From Agaricicola taiwanensis (lineage in GTDB: Bacteria > Pseudomonadota > Alphaproteobacteria > Rhizobiales > Methylopilaceae): DNA of 64,000 bases. Each line of letters opens with the position of its first letter. Position 1 is the stretch's first letter. The stretch covers positions 1 through 64,000 of the forward strand of contig NZ_BMCP01000001.1 in assembly GCF_014635245.1 (NCBI RefSeq), in the 5' to 3' direction. The notes beneath the pieces were generated by a model. That model made no database searches. It saw only the letters and a program-made list of their open reading frames with translations, and was not told the DNA's origin. Positions 1 to 11,810 of this stretch are shown here, one piece after another. The translations under genes were made by a program, and so were the position numbers.

Positions 1-73
1 ACTGCTGAGGACGCTCGCGGGCGGCCAAGTGCGGCAATCGGCGGCGATTGGCGTGCCCAGAGGCGGACTGAAG

Positions 74-163
<90 letters not shown>

Positions 164-366
164 AGTCGTGGCGCGTGCTTTACACGCCGCGATGGCTGGC
201 GACAAGCCGTAAAATAGAGCCGCAGCACGGATTAGCGGTTGCTCCAGCACCCACTCTGAACTATAGGTGCGCCCGAAGGACACGCTGCCCTGCGTGCCCT
301 TTCACCACGTGAGATCAAAATCAACAAAAAGCCGCCCCCTTGAGGCCGGTTCGAAGGACGACTGAC

Positions 367-771
367 ATGTTTGCAATCATCAAGACTGGCGGACACCAGT
401 TCCGTGTCGCCCAGGACGACGTCATCACCGTAAACCGTTTGTCCGGCGACGCCGGCTCCACGGTCGAGCTGGGTGAGGTCATCTTCCTGAACGACGGCGA
501 CAACTCCAGCTTCGGCGCGCCCTTCGTTGAAGGCGCGAAGGTCGTTGCGGAGATCGTCGAACATTCCCGCGGCAAGAAGGTCATCGCCTTCAAGAAGCGC
601 CGGCGGCAGAATTCGAAGCGCAAGCGCGGCCATCGTCAGGAAGAGACGGTGATCCGCATCACGGATATCCTAGCGGCCGGTTCCGCGCCCAAGAAGCGCG
701 CAACCAAGGCGAAGGCAAAGGACGAGGCGCCGGCTGAAGCCCAGGCGACCGACACCGCCACCGCCGAGTAA
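367..771 (+). CDS. rplU: 50S ribosomal protein L21
   Basis: L21 binds 23S rRNA and is part of the large subunit. The protein begins MFAIIKTGGHQFRVAQDD, the canonical L21 start, so the ATG at 367 is preferred over in-frame codons further upstream. The basic core segment (around KKRRRQNSKRKRGHRQ) is the usual rRNA-binding C-terminal part. After about residue 104 there is a tail rich in Lys, Ala and Glu ending DTATAE, a low-complexity extension common in alphaproteobacterial L21. rpmA follows after 33 bp, the near-universal L21-L27 operon. Confidence 0.96.
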   Translation: MFAIIKTGGHQFRVAQDDVITVNRLSGDAGSTVELGEVIFLNDGDNSSFGAPFVEGAKVVAEIVEHSRGKKVIAFKKRRRQNSKRKRGHRQEETVIRITDILAAGSAPKKRATKAKAKDEAPAEAQATDTATAE

Positions 772-804
772 ACCGTTAGAACACGAGAATAAGGACGTAA
801 GATC

Positions 805-1074
805 ATGGCACACAAAAAAGCTGGCGGTTCCTCGCGCAATGGTCGCGATTCAGCTGGTCGCCGTCTCGGCGTGAAGAAGTTTGGTGGCGAAGTGGTCGTG
901 CCGGGCAACATCATTGCTCGTCAGCGCGGCACCAAGTGGCATCCCGGCGCCAATGTGGGCCTCGGCAAGGACCACACCCTTTTCGCCCTCGTGGACGGAA
1001 CCGTTCAATTCCAGGCCAAAGCTGGCCGAACCTATGTAGCTGTCATTCCGGCCATGGCCGAAGCAGCGGAATAA
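805..1074 (+). CDS. rpmA: 50S ribosomal protein L27
   Basis: L27 is a large-subunit protein whose N-terminal tail reaches the peptidyl transferase centre. The 89-aa product starts [20 protein letters not shown], matching the conserved N-terminus directly; there is no cleavable leader of the Firmicutes type. AAGGA lies about 8 nt before the ATG. Length and sequence are normal for the family. It follows rplU, and the operon probably ends in the hairpin-rich gap at 1075-1186. Confidence 0.97.
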   Translation: MAHKKAGGSSRNGRDSAGRRLGVKKFGGEVVVPGNIIARQRGTKWHPGANVGLGKDHTLFALVDGTVQFQAKAGRTYVAVIPAMAEAAE

Positions 1075-1139
1075 CCGGCAGGTTTAAGCGACCACCCGCC
1101 GGTTCTCGTCGAACCAGCGGGCCGGGTATCAGATCGGCA

Positions 1140-1162
1140 GGGGAGACGGGAAACGTCTCCCC
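1140..1162 (+). other. Strong hairpin downstream of rpmA
   Basis: A perfect 9-bp inverted repeat, GGGGAGACG (1140-1148) and CGTCTCCCC (1154-1162), with a GGAAA loop. No T-tract follows, so it is not a textbook intrinsic terminator. It sits between rpmA and the acetyltransferase gene and could be a terminator, an mRNA 3'-end stabiliser or a leader structure. A weaker 7-bp repeat (AACCGGC 1073-1079 / GCCGGTT 1098-1104) precedes it. Confidence 0.6.
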
Positions 1163-1186
1163 TGTGTCGCATCTGGAGCCCGGGTC

Positions 1187-1798
1187 ATGTTTGACCGTCT
1201 CGACGCCGCCTTCGCACTCGCCACCGACCGCTTCGTGCTGCGCCGTCCGCGCATGGACGACGCCCAGGTATTGGCCGCCCTCGCGAATGATCGGACCATC
1301 GCCGAGAACACCGCGACCATTCCGCATCCCTACGGGCTGAAAGATGCGGAGGATTACATCCAAAAAGCGCAGGTCACCACGACCGCCGCGCCTTTCGTGG
1401 TGATCCGGCGCGACGACCAGGCATTGATCGGGGCGGGTGCCATTGCCCTTCGGCCGCAGGATGAGGCACCGGAGATCGGCTACTGGATCGGCGAACCCTA
1501 TCGCGGCCAGGGCGCGGCAACCGAAACCGCCCATGCGCTGGTCGATCTCGCCTTCGAGCAGCTGGCGTTGACGCGTCTGGTGGCGCGCTGCCGGGTGACC
1601 AATGTCGCCTCGCGCAACGTACTGGAAAAATGCGGCTTCCAGTGGTGCGGAACGGGGCTGGAAGGATCCGTCGGGTTCCGCGGTGCCTTCCCTGTCGACC
1701 GCTTCCGGCTGGAACGCGGCGTCTGGGCGAGTCTTCGCGCATGGCGCGCGGCTCGCACGGGTGCATATGATGAGGCGCTGCTAGTCGCCGCCAAGTAG
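1187..1798 (+). CDS. GNAT family N-acetyltransferase (RimJ/RimL-like)
   Basis: 203 aa. The protein opens with the pattern of RimJ/RimL-type acetyltransferases (ATDRFVLRRPRMDDAQ) and has the acetyl-CoA-binding segment IGEPYRGQGAATETAHALVD around residues 100-120, followed by ARCRVTNVASRNVLEKCGF, the typical Asn-x-x-Ser region of this subfamily. Such enzymes acetylate protein N-termini or small amines; the substrate cannot be told here. A GNAT gene between rpmA and obgE is a recurrent arrangement in Hyphomicrobiales. The tail after about residue 170 is basic and Ala-rich. Confidence 0.85.
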   Translation: MFDRLDAAFALATDRFVLRRPRMDDAQVLAALANDRTIAENTATIPHPYGLKDAEDYIQKAQVTTTAAPFVVIRRDDQALIGAGAIALRPQDEAPEIGYWIGEPYRGQGAATETAHALVDLAFEQLALTRLVARCRVTNVASRNVLEKCGFQWCGTGLEGSVGFRGAFPVDRFRLERGVWASLRAWRAARTGAYDEALLVAAK

Positions 1799-1818
1799 CT
1801 GCGGCATCGCATTGTCGC

Positions 1819-1846
1819 GGGGCTTTCCTCAGGATAGGAAAGCCCC
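1819..1846 (+). other. Perfect 11-bp hairpin upstream of obgE
   Basis: GGGGCTTTCCT (1819-1829) pairs perfectly with AGGAAAGCCCC (1836-1846) around a 6-nt loop CAGGAT. It lies in the 84-bp gap between the GNAT gene and obgE, 36 bp before the obgE ATG. There is no U-tract, so it is more likely an mRNA leader or processing structure, or a Rho-assisted terminator of the upstream unit, than an intrinsic terminator. Confidence 0.6.
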
Positions 1847-1879
1847 TGGCATACCGCTGTCGCGGCCCTAGGATTGTAA

Positions 1880-4049
<2,170 letters not shown>

Positions 4050-4065
<16 letters not shown>

Positions 4066-4817
4066 GAAAGAGTGTCCGGCGTCCACAGGGCCGCCCCGCC
4101 GACAATGTCCATCAGCTTCCGCGCATCCTTGGGCGCCGCAGTCTTCTGGTCATTGTCGAAATAGACGAAGACATCACGGCGCCCGCTGCGCCAGCGCCCG
4201 ACGTCGTCGCCCCATTGCTTCAGTGTCTCGTCGCTGTAATGGCCATAATAGCGCCCGCCCGGCCCGTGCCCGCGCACATAGACGAAGCTCGCGGTGACCT
4301 CCCATGGCGCCGGCGCATCGGCGTGATCCGACAGGCAAAGCGCCACGTCGTGATCGCTCAGGAGATCGAAAACCTCGGCTTCGTACCAGCTTGGATGGCG
4401 AAACTCGAGGGTGAAGCGCTGACCCTTCGGCAGGGCGCCGAGAAACCGCGCCAGCCGCTCGCGATCAACCTTCATGCTGGGCGGCAGCTGAACGAGAATG
4501 GGTCCGAGCTTCTCCTTGAGATGTCCGGCGACGCCCATCATGCGTGACAGGGGCTCCTCCGGGTCCTTCAACCGTTTCAGGTGGGTAAGATAGCGTGACG
4601 CCTTCCAGGCGAACAGAAAGCCTTCCGGTGTTCCCTCGCGCCAGGCAGCGGCCGTCTGGGCCTTCGGCAGGCGGTAGAACGGATTATTGAGTTCCGTTGT
4701 GCTGAAGCACTGGCCATAATAGGCCAGAAAATCCTTCGTCGGCATCTTCTCCGGGTAGAAGAGGCCGCGCCATCCGGTGTAATGCCATCCGGAACATCCG
4801 ATGCGGATCTGGGCCAT
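4050..4817 (-). CDS. DUF72 (YecE-like) family protein
   Basis: 255 aa from the ATG at 4817, which has a strong GGGAGGAA a few nt upstream; a longer frame to 4865 is possible but lacks such support. The start [18 protein letters not shown] and the segments [26 protein letters not shown] and VYFDNDQ are characteristic of the DUF72/YecE family, a TIM-barrel family of unknown activity. It sits on the minus strand between proB and proA, overlapping the end of proB and sharing a roughly 53-bp divergent promoter region with proA. Confidence 0.88.
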
Positions 4818-4870
4818 GCTGTTCCTCCCTGGGCAGCCGGGCCGTTCGCGAGAACGAAAAAGCAAGTGCC

Positions 4871-6184
4871 ATGGCTGTGTCTGTTGCTGCTCCTGTTAAC
4901 GCCGCTGCCGCGAAAGCGTCGCATCCGGACGTTGCTTCTCTCATGACGCAGATCGGCCGGCGCGCCCGCGCCGCCGGCCGTATCCTGGCACTCAGCGCCG
5001 GCGGGACGCGTGACGATGCGCTTCGAGCCATGGCAGCCGCGGTCCGCGAGAGCAGCGAGGCAATCCTGACAGCCAATGCGCAGGACCTCACCGCCGCGCG
5101 CGAGGCGGGCCTCGGCCCTGCCTTGATCGACCGGCTGACCCTGACGCCCGGCCGGATCGACGGCATCGCAGCCGCCCTTGAGGAGATCGCCGCCCTGCCC
5201 GACCCCATCGGCGCCGTCATGGCCGCCTGGGAACGCCCCAACGGCCTCAAGATCGAGAGGGTTCGTGTTCCGCTCGGCGTCATCGGCGTGATCTATGAAA
5301 GCCGCCCCAATGTCACAGCCGACGCCGGTGCGCTCTGTCTGAAGGCCGGCAATGCCGTGGTGCTCAGGGGCGGATCCGACAGCTTCAATTCCTCCACTGC
5401 CATCCACGCCGCCCTGATGAAGGGCCTGCGCAGCGCGAGGCTGCCGGAGGATGCGATCCAATATGTGCCGACCCGCGACCGCGCCGCCGTGGGCGCCATG
5501 CTCGCCGGCCTCGAGGGCAATCTCGACGTGATCGTGCCGCGCGGCGGCAGGAGCCTTGTGGCACGGGTACAGAACGAAGCCCGGGTGCCCGTCTTCGCCC
5601 ATCTCGACGGCAATGTGCACGTCTATGTCCACGGCCCCTGTGAGCTTGAGACCGCCAGAGGCGTGGTGATGAACGCGAAGCTGCGCCGCACCGGCATCTG
5701 TGGCGCTGCCGAAACCCTGCTGGTGGACCGCAAACTGGCGCCGACCCACCTCGCGCCGCTCGTCAAAGCGCTGCTGGACGCCGGCTGCGCCGTGCGCGGC
5801 GATGGCGATACGCAGCAGGTCGATCCCCGCGTGACGGCGGCGACGGAGGATGACTGGGCCACCGAATTCCTCGACGCCATCATCGCGGTGAAGGTGGTGG
5901 AAGGGCTCGATGACGCCATCCGGCACATCGAACGCTACGGCTCGCACCACACCGACGCCATCCTGACCGATGATGCCGAGGCGGCCGAACGTTTCCTGCG
6001 CGAGGTGGACAGCGCCATCGTCATGGTCAATGCCTCCACCCAGTTTGCTGACGGCGGCGAGTTTGGTTTCGGCGGCGAGATCGGGATTGCCACCGGCCGC
6101 TTCCATGCAAGAGGGCCGGTGGGCGTCGAGCAGCTCACCTCCTTCAACTACCGTGTGCGCGGTACGGGGCAGACCCGACCGTGA
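4871..6184 (+). CDS. proA: Gamma-glutamyl phosphate reductase
   Basis: Reduces gamma-glutamyl phosphate to glutamate semialdehyde with NADPH, the second step of proline synthesis. 437 aa, aldehyde-dehydrogenase fold. Visible are [34 protein letters not shown], the catalytic-cysteine region [15 protein letters not shown] and [19 protein letters not shown]. The first 25 residues or so are an Ala-rich extension. Separated from its partner proB by the opposite-strand DUF72 gene. The stop overlaps nadD by 4 nt (GTGA), so proA and nadD are translationally coupled. Confidence 0.96.
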   Translation: MAVSVAAPVNAAAAKASHPDVASLMTQIGRRARAAGRILALSAGGTRDDALRAMAAAVRESSEAILTANAQDLTAAREAGLGPALIDRLTLTPGRIDGIAAALEEIAALPDPIGAVMAAWERPNGLKIERVRVPLGVIGVIYESRPNVTADAGALCLKAGNAVVLRGGSDSFNSSTAIHAALMKGLRSARLPEDAIQYVPTRDRAAVGAMLAGLEGNLDVIVPRGGRSLVARVQNEARVPVFAHLDGNVHVYVHGPCELETARGVVMNAKLRRTGICGAAETLLVDRKLAPTHLAPLVKALLDAGCAVRGDGDTQQVDPRVTAATEDDWATEFLDAIIAVKVVEGLDDAIRHIERYGSHHTDAILTDDAEAAERFLREVDSAIVMVNASTQFADGGEFGFGGEIGIATGRFHARGPVGVEQLTSFNYRVRGTGQTRP

Positions 6185-6807
6185 CAGCTGACGCCTTGCC
6201 GCGCCTGCCACCCCACGCGCCCGGCATGGTGGTCGGTCTCTATGGCGGCTCCTTCAACCCGCCGCATGCAGGCCATCTCCATGTCAGCCGGCTGGCGCTC
6301 GCCCGGTTGGGCCTTGATCGGCTCTGGTGGCTGGTCACACCCGGAAATCCCCTGAAGGCGAGGAGCGAACTCTCTCCCCTCTCCGAGCGCATGGCCGCGG
6401 CCACCCGGCTCGCCACCGATCCGCGCATCGTCGTGACTGACATCGAGGCGCGCCTCGGCTTCACCTACAGCATCGATACCCTGGCATGGCTCAAGGCGAA
6501 GGCGGCGAGCGTACGCTTTGTCTGGATCATGGGGGCCGATAGCCTGGCGAGCTTCCACCGCTGGCGGCGCTGGCGCGCCATCATGGAGCAAGTGCCAATT
6601 GCGGTGATCGACCGCCCGGGCTGGACGCTGAAGGCAACCTCCGCCCCTGCAGCGCTCGCTATGGCACAGTACAGGCTGCCGGAGGCGGATGCACGCCTCC
6701 TCGCCGGGCTGCAGCCCCCCGCCTGGACCCTGATCCATGGCCCGCGTTCGCCTCTTTCTTCAACCGCTCTGCGTGCCAAGGCTGCGGCAGCGTCGAAGAA
6801 AGGTTGA
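6181..6807 (+). CDS. nadD: Nicotinate-nucleotide adenylyltransferase
   Basis: Adenylates nicotinate mononucleotide to deamido-NAD in NAD synthesis. 208 aa with a GTG start overlapping the proA stop. The nucleotidyltransferase signature [19 protein letters not shown] carries the HxGH-type motif, [11 protein letters not shown] and [14 protein letters not shown] are family-specific, and [10 protein letters not shown] near the end is the SSTxxR-type motif. An N-terminal extension of about 14 residues precedes the first beta strand. Clustering with rsfS and rlmH is conserved in alphaproteobacteria. Confidence 0.95.
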   Translation: MTADALPRLPPHAPGMVVGLYGGSFNPPHAGHLHVSRLALARLGLDRLWWLVTPGNPLKARSELSPLSERMAAATRLATDPRIVVTDIEARLGFTYSIDTLAWLKAKAASVRFVWIMGADSLASFHRWRRWRAIMEQVPIAVIDRPGWTLKATSAPAALAMAQYRLPEADARLLAGLQPPAWTLIHGPRSPLSSTALRAKAAAASKKG

Positions 6808-6908
6808 AGACAGCGCTCTGAAATCTTACATTACTTGCATCGAAACACGGCAATCCCGCGCGTGTTCCGAAAGGCTGAACGAGGGCTGCGCCACTGTCTG
6901 CAACACCT

Positions 6909-7304
6909 TTGACGGAGTCGCCCAATCTCGCGGCTTCCCCCTCCACTCTTCCCAATGTGGAAGGTGAGGATTTTGTCAGGCTGATTCTGACCGCCTTGGA
7001 AGACGCCAAGGCCGAAGAGACCATACACATCGATCTCGCCGGAAAGTCGTCGCTTGCCGATGCCATGGTGGTCACGCAAGGCCGCTCGCACCGGCATGTG
7101 AACGCCATCGCCGACCGTCTCGTACAGGCTCTGAAAGATTCCGGGCACGGTCGTGCCCGCGTCGAGGGTCTGCCGGCCTGCGACTGGGTGCTGATCGATG
7201 CGGGCGATGTCATCGTCCATGTCTTCCGGCCGGAAGTGCGCGCCTTCTACAACCTCGAGAAGATCTGGTCGGCGGATCGTCCGGTCGAACGTCTCGTCGT
7301 CTAG
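6909..7304 (+). CDS. rsfS: Ribosome silencing factor RsfS
   Basis: RsfS (YbeB/DUF143) binds L14 and blocks subunit joining when translation must be reduced. 131 aa; core motifs ADAMVVTQGRSHRHVNAIAD, EGLPACDWVLIDAGDVIVHVF and RAFYNLEKIW are diagnostic. The called start is TTG at 6909; the first 18 residues or so are poorly conserved and a start inside NVEGED cannot be excluded. rlmH follows after 15 bp, the usual nadD-rsfS-rlmH order. Confidence 0.92.
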   Translation: MTESPNLAASPSTLPNVEGEDFVRLILTALEDAKAEETIHIDLAGKSSLADAMVVTQGRSHRHVNAIADRLVQALKDSGHGRARVEGLPACDWVLIDAGDVIVHVFRPEVRAFYNLEKIWSADRPVERLVV

Positions 7305-7319
7305 GCGTCACGAGAGCCT

Positions 7320-7796
7320 ATGAAAATTGTGCTTGCCGCCGTCGGGCGGTTGAAGGACGGCCCTGAGCGCGCGCTCGCCGACCGCTACATGGAGCGCGCA
7401 TCGCAGGCCGGACGCGCGCTGGCGCTCGGCCCCATCACCACCGTTGAACTGCCGGAAAGCCGCGGCTCTCAGAGTGAGCAGCGCAAGCGCGAGGAAGCCG
7501 ACGCGCTCTCCGCGCGCCTGCCCTCCTGCTACATCGCGCTGGATGAGCGCGGCCAGATGCTCGACAGTCCCGCTTTCGCCGAGGCCCTGCGGAATTTCCG
7601 GGACCGGGGGGAGGCAGCGCTCGGACTTGTGATCGGCGGCCCCGACGGCCTCGCAGTCTCGCTGCGCGACGGCGCTGCCTTGACCATTTCCTTTGGACGG
7701 CTCACTTGGCCGCATCAGATCGTCCGCATTCTTGCCGCAGAACAGCTTTATCGCGCTACGACGATCTTGTCCGGTCATCCCTATCATCGGGTCTGA
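7320..7796 (+). CDS. rlmH: 23S rRNA (pseudouridine1915-N3)-methyltransferase RlmH
   Basis: SPOUT-class methyltransferase that modifies pseudouridine 1915 in helix 69 of 23S rRNA. 158 aa. MKIVLAAVGRLKDGPE is the typical start; LGLVIGGPDGL and ISFGRLTWPHQIVRILAAEQLYRA form the knotted SAM-binding region, and the protein ends GHPYHR-V, a conserved tail. Located directly after rsfS, as in most bacteria. Confidence 0.95.
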   Translation: MKIVLAAVGRLKDGPERALADRYMERASQAGRALALGPITTVELPESRGSQSEQRKREEADALSARLPSCYIALDERGQMLDSPAFAEALRNFRDRGEAALGLVIGGPDGLAVSLRDGAALTISFGRLTWPHQIVRILAAEQLYRATTILSGHPYHRV

Positions 7797-7847
7797 TCGC
7801 CATCGGCTGCATCAGGGTTGACGTTCCGTTAAGCCGGCTCAGTCTCA

Positions 7848-9134
7848 ATGGGAGAAATGTCGCTGCGCTACGCCTTGGCCCTCCTTGCCGTGCTTGCGGC
7901 CGGACCTGCCTTCCCGCAGGAACCGGATGCGAAACCGCGCGCGCAGGAGCTCGACAGCGCCCGGGAACAGCTCGAACGCGCCCGCATCACCCAGGAAGCC
8001 CTGAAGCGCGAGATTGAGACGCTCAGAGGCGAACGGGGCAAGTTGAGCGCCGAGCTCATCGATACCGCCCAGACCATCCGGGAGACGGAACGGCGCCTGA
8101 CCGAGAGCGAGGACCGCCTCGGCTCCATGACGGCCAGCGAGAAGGACGTGCGCGAGAATCTCGCATCCCGCCGCGATGTGCTGGCAACCCTTCTTGGCGC
8201 GCTGCAGCGGATGGGGCTGCAGCCGCCGCCGGCGCTTTTGGTGGAGCCGGCCGACGCCCTGACCGCGGTACGTTCGTCCATGCTTCTTGGCTCGGTGCTG
8301 CCGGAGCTGCGGATCGAGGCCGAGGCACTGTCCAGCGATCTTGCGGAACTCACCCGTGTGCGCCGGGAGATCGAGGCGGAGCGCACCGGCCTCGCCGACG
8401 AAAAAAAACGGCTGGATGACGCTCGCGTCCGCCTGTCGGCGCTGGTGGCGACGCGCCAGGCCATGCTGAGCGATCGCGAGCGGGAGCTCACGGTGGAAGA
8501 AAAGCGGACGGCCGAACTTGCCCGCGAGGTAAGCGATCTCGAAAGTTTGATAGCACGCATGGAAGCCGAGGTCGCTCCGGCGAAGCAGGCGGCGGAAGCG
8601 GCGGCGGCGGCGGAAAGTCCGACCGAACCGCCGCCCCCGAGCACCCAGCTTGCCGCGCTGGGCGATCCGGGCCGACTGGCGCCGGCGGTTGCTTTTGCCT
8701 CGGCGAAGGGCCTGCTGCCCTTGCCTGCGACGGGCACGCAGGTGAAAGGCTTCGGCGTGCCGGACGGCTTCGGCGGCACGACCAAGGGGCAGACGCGCGC
8801 CACGCGCGCGGGCGCCCAGGTCACCGCCCCCTGCGACGGCTGGGTAGTCTACGCCGGACCCTTCCGTTCCTATGGACAGCTCTTGATCCTGAACGCGGGT
8901 GGCGGATACCATGTGCTTCTAGCTGGCATGGAAAACATCACGGTGGAACTTGGGCAGTTTGTCTTGACGGGTGAGCCCGTTGCCCAGATGGGCCAGGGCG
9001 GAACGCAGGTCGCCTCCACCGAGCCGCTGGCGGCCGGCAAGCCCGTGCTCTACATTGAGTTCCGAAAAGATGGATCGTCGATCGATCCGGCCCCCTGGTG
9101 GGCGGCGGCCTCCAACGAAAAGGTGAGAAGCTGA
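7848..9134 (+). CDS. Murein hydrolase activator, EnvC/LdpF-like (degenerate LytM)
   Basis: 428 aa. A signal peptide (LRYALALLAVLAAGPAFPQ) is followed by coiled coil over about residues 28-240 (long runs of Glu/Arg/Leu heptads), an Ala/Pro linker, and a C-terminal M23/LytM-like domain. The zinc ligands of active M23 peptidases are missing: the HxxxD site reads GTTKGQTRAT and the HxH site reads LYIEF, so it probably activates amidases instead of cutting peptidoglycan. Start at 7848 or the ATG at 7857. Its stop overlaps the ctpA start by 1 nt. Confidence 0.87.
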   Translation: MGEMSLRYALALLAVLAAGPAFPQEPDAKPRAQELDSAREQLERARITQEALKREIETLRGERGKLSAELIDTAQTIRETERRLTESEDRLGSMTASEKDVRENLASRRDVLATLLGALQRMGLQPPPALLVEPADALTAVRSSMLLGSVLPELRIEAEALSSDLAELTRVRREIEAERTGLADEKKRLDDARVRLSALVATRQAMLSDRERELTVEEKRTAELAREVSDLESLIARMEAEVAPAKQAAEAAAAAESPTEPPPPSTQLAALGDPGRLAPAVAFASAKGLLPLPATGTQVKGFGVPDGFGGTTKGQTRATRAGAQVTAPCDGWVVYAGPFRSYGQLLILNAGGGYHVLLAGMENITVELGQFVLTGEPVAQMGQGGTQVASTEPLAAGKPVLYIEFRKDGSSIDPAPWWAAASNEKVRS

Positions 9135-10513
9135 TGCGCAAGGCGTCTTTGGTTCTGGCGGGAGCGCTTCTCGGCGCAACTGCGATGGGCGTGGTCCAGC
9201 AGCACGGTCTGCTCGGAACCGCCGTGGCGGCGAGCGCCGACACCTACCGGTATCTGAACCTCTTCGGCGATGTGTTCGAGCGGGTGCGCTCCGAATATGT
9301 GGAAGCCCCTGAGGAACAGAAGCTGATCGATGCGGCCATCAATGGCATGCTGCAGTCGCTCGATCCCCATTCGGCCTATATGGATGCCTCGAAATATGAG
9401 GACCGGCAGGTCGATATCCGCGGCGAGTTCGGCGGCCTCGGCATCGAGGTCATGATGGAGAACAAGCTGGTGAAGGTCGTCGGCCCGATCGATGGCACGC
9501 CCGCCTCCCGCGCCGACATCCGCGCCGGCGACTTCATCGTCAAGATCGATGGCGAGGACGTCGAGGGCATGTCCCTTCAGGACGCGGTCAAGAAGATGCG
9601 CGGCCCGGTGAACACGCCGATCACCCTCACCATCAAGCGCGACAGCGCGGAGCCGATCGACATCAAGATCGTTCGCGACATCGTCAAGGTACGTGTTGTG
9701 CGCCATCGCGTCGAAGGCGACAACGTCGGCTATGTCCGCATTGCTTCCTTCTCCGAGCCGACCTTTGACAACATGCGTTCGGCCATCGAGGAGATCAAAA
9801 GCAAGGTCCCGGCCGACAAGCTGAAGGGCTATGTCGTCGACCTGCGCAACAATCCGGGCGGCCTGCTTGATCAGTCGGTGCAGGTGTCGGATGCCTTCCT
9901 CGAGCGCGGCGAAGTGGTCTCCCTGCGTGGCCGCAAGGCCGACGACGTGCAGCGTTTCAGCGCCCGGTCCGGTGACCTGACCGACGGCAAGCCGGTCATC
10001 GTGTTGACCAACGGCGGTTCGGCCTCCGCCTCCGAGATCGTTGCCGGCGCCCTCCAGGATCACCGCCGCGCCACGGTGCTCGGAACCCGCTCCTTCGGCA
10101 AGGGCTCGGTCCAGACGCTGACGCGCATGGGCAATCAGGGCGCTCTCAGCCTCACCACGGCCCGCTACTACACGCCCTGCGGGCGCTCCATCCAGGCCAA
10201 AGGCATCGAGCCGGACATCCTGCTGCTTCCCAACGTGCCGGAAGAGTTGAAGGACAAGGTCGACAGCAAGGGCGAGGCTGGCCTCGAGGGCCATCTGACC
10301 AATGAGGGCGGCGAGGAGCGTTCGGCCTCCTCCACCTACGTCCCACAGGAGGCGGCTGAGGACGTTCAGCTGCAACAGGCGCTCGCGCTCTTGCGCGGAG
10401 AGAAGACCGATGCGAACTTCCCTCCGAACAAGGATTCGATTCCGGCCGATTGCGGCATCAAGAGCCAGTCGGCCAAGGTTCCTGCGGACAACGCGGGCGG
10501 CGCGAAGAACTGA
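9134..10513 (+). CDS. ctpA: S41 family C-terminal processing protease
   Basis: Periplasmic tail-specific serine protease. ATG at 9134 overlaps the preceding stop (TGATG) and gives a proper signal sequence, MRKASLVLAGALLGATAMG. A PDZ domain follows (about residues 85-165; GEFGGLGIEVMMENKLVKVV), then the S41 domain with GYVVDLRNNPGG and the catalytic Ser in TNGGSASASEIVAGAL and Lys in LGTRSFGKGSVQT. The C-terminal 70 residues are low-complexity. The envC-ctpA-deacetylase order is conserved in alphaproteobacteria and suggests a role in cell-wall maturation. Confidence 0.94.
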   Translation: MRKASLVLAGALLGATAMGVVQQHGLLGTAVAASADTYRYLNLFGDVFERVRSEYVEAPEEQKLIDAAINGMLQSLDPHSAYMDASKYEDRQVDIRGEFGGLGIEVMMENKLVKVVGPIDGTPASRADIRAGDFIVKIDGEDVEGMSLQDAVKKMRGPVNTPITLTIKRDSAEPIDIKIVRDIVKVRVVRHRVEGDNVGYVRIASFSEPTFDNMRSAIEEIKSKVPADKLKGYVVDLRNNPGGLLDQSVQVSDAFLERGEVVSLRGRKADDVQRFSARSGDLTDGKPVIVLTNGGSASASEIVAGALQDHRRATVLGTRSFGKGSVQTLTRMGNQGALSLTTARYYTPCGRSIQAKGIEPDILLLPNVPEELKDKVDSKGEAGLEGHLTNEGGEERSASSTYVPQEAAEDVQLQQALALLRGEKTDANFPPNKDSIPADCGIKSQSAKVPADNAGGAKN

Positions 10514-10536
10514 GCGGCACCAGCCAGGCCCGCTGA

Positions 10537-10567
10537 GCCTCGCCGCCGCGACAGCGGGCGGCGAGGC
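10537..10567 (+). promoter_or_regulatory. Hairpin abutting the start codon of the deacetylase gene
   Basis: A perfect 11-bp stem, GCCTCGCCGCC (10537-10547) with GGCGGCGAGGC (10557-10567), 9-nt loop, ending directly before the ATG at 10568. The only purine-rich stretch near that start (GGCGAGG) lies inside the 3' arm, so the structure would mask ribosome binding. It may set translation level or act as a partial terminator after ctpA. Confidence 0.5.
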
Positions 10568-11800
10568 ATGACGACCAACGAGCTATCGAGACCTCTCGGG
10601 ACGGGCTCGCGCAAAGCGCGGGCCCTGCCGTCGATTCCGATCAGGAAACCGCTGATTTTTGTCGGGATCGCCGCTGTTGCCGGCCTCGGCGCGTGGATCA
10701 TCCTGACCGAGGATCCGCTCGGCGGAGAGCCGCAGGCGGTCGCCACCATCATCCGCCGGACGACCCCGGTCGCGGCGGCGCCCAACCCCCAGGATCCCCC
10801 GCTTCCCATCGTCTCGACGCCAGGCGGCGGTCCCGTCGTCGGCCCCGGCAGCAGCAGCGCGGGATCGGCCAGTGGTGAGGTCGTGATTCGGCCGGTAGGG
10901 CCCGGCGACGCCGACGCCCCGGGCGCAGGCCCGGGCAGTGGCCCGATGGTGATCCGGGTGCCCGGAAGCCCCGGCAGCGATGCCGGAGGCGCCACCGTGC
11001 GCGATCCGGACCCCAAGCTCATCGAGCAGGTGGCGGGCCTGGACCTGCCCCGCGTGGGCGCCGACGGTACTCGGCCCATGACCGCCTATGCCCGCCCAAG
11101 CGCGGCCATGCTCGATCCGCGTCCCAAGGTGGCCCTGCTGATCGGCGGTCTCGGTGTGAGCGAAAACGTCACGGCGGAAGCCATCGCCAAGCTGCCGGCC
11201 GATATCTCCCTGGCGTTCGCCCCTTATGGCGAAGATCTGGAGCGCTGGAGCAGCAAGGCGCGCGGCGACGGCCACGAATATATGCTGCAGCTCCCCATGG
11301 AGCCGTTTGATTACCCCAACAATGATCCGGGCCCCCAGACGCTGCTGACCAGCGAACCCGACCCCGTCAACCTGGAGCGGCTGCGGTGGATCCTGGGCCG
11401 CATGCGCGGCTATGTCGGCGTCGCCAATTTCATGGGCGCGCGCTTTACCTCAAGCGAGGGTTCGCTGGCGCCCGTCATGACCGAGATCGGTCGCCGCGGC
11501 CTGATGTTCGTCGACGATGGCAGCTCGCCCCGCAGCCTCACCGAGACCCTTGCCGAAAAGACGGGCGCCACCGCACGGCGAGCGCGGGTGGTGATCGACA
11601 GCCAGACGACGCCGTCAGAGATCGATGCCGCCCTCGCCCGGCTGGAGGACATCGCCCGATCCGACGGCATGGCGATCGGCATCGGCTCCACGCTTCCCAT
11701 CACCATCGACCGTGTCGCCGAATGGGCCAAGGGCCTCAACAGCCGTGGCTTTGTTCTGGTCCCGGTCAGCGCCATCGTCAATCACGACAAGCCGAGCTGA
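10568..11800 (+). CDS. Divergent polysaccharide deacetylase family protein (YibQ-like)
   Basis: 410 aa. One N-terminal transmembrane/signal-anchor segment (about residues 25-42, [19 protein letters not shown]), a Pro/Gly/Ala-rich periplasmic linker to about residue 165, then the divergent polysaccharide deacetylase domain: [69 protein letters not shown]. Members are predicted to act on envelope polysaccharide, but the activity is unproven. It follows ctpA after 54 bp that hold a strong hairpin; rppH follows after 10 bp. Confidence 0.88.
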   Translation: MTTNELSRPLGTGSRKARALPSIPIRKPLIFVGIAAVAGLGAWIILTEDPLGGEPQAVATIIRRTTPVAAAPNPQDPPLPIVSTPGGGPVVGPGSSSAGSASGEVVIRPVGPGDADAPGAGPGSGPMVIRVPGSPGSDAGGATVRDPDPKLIEQVAGLDLPRVGADGTRPMTAYARPSAAMLDPRPKVALLIGGLGVSENVTAEAIAKLPADISLAFAPYGEDLERWSSKARGDGHEYMLQLPMEPFDYPNNDPGPQTLLTSEPDPVNLERLRWILGRMRGYVGVANFMGARFTSSEGSLAPVMTEIGRRGLMFVDDGSSPRSLTETLAEKTGATARRARVVIDSQTTPSEIDAALARLEDIARSDGMAIGIGSTLPITIDRVAEWAKGLNSRGFVLVPVSAIVNHDKPS

Positions 11801-11810
11801 CGGAAGTTCA

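Noticed and set aside
4577-6211. A 544-codon minus-strand frame opposite proA
   Set aside because: Antisense shadow: proA is complete and conserved on the plus strand, and the translated shadow is His/Gly/Ala-rich without any motif.
7848-9134. Active M23 metallopeptidase
   Set aside because: The zinc ligands expected in the HxxxD and HxH positions are absent, so an amidase-activator role fits better.
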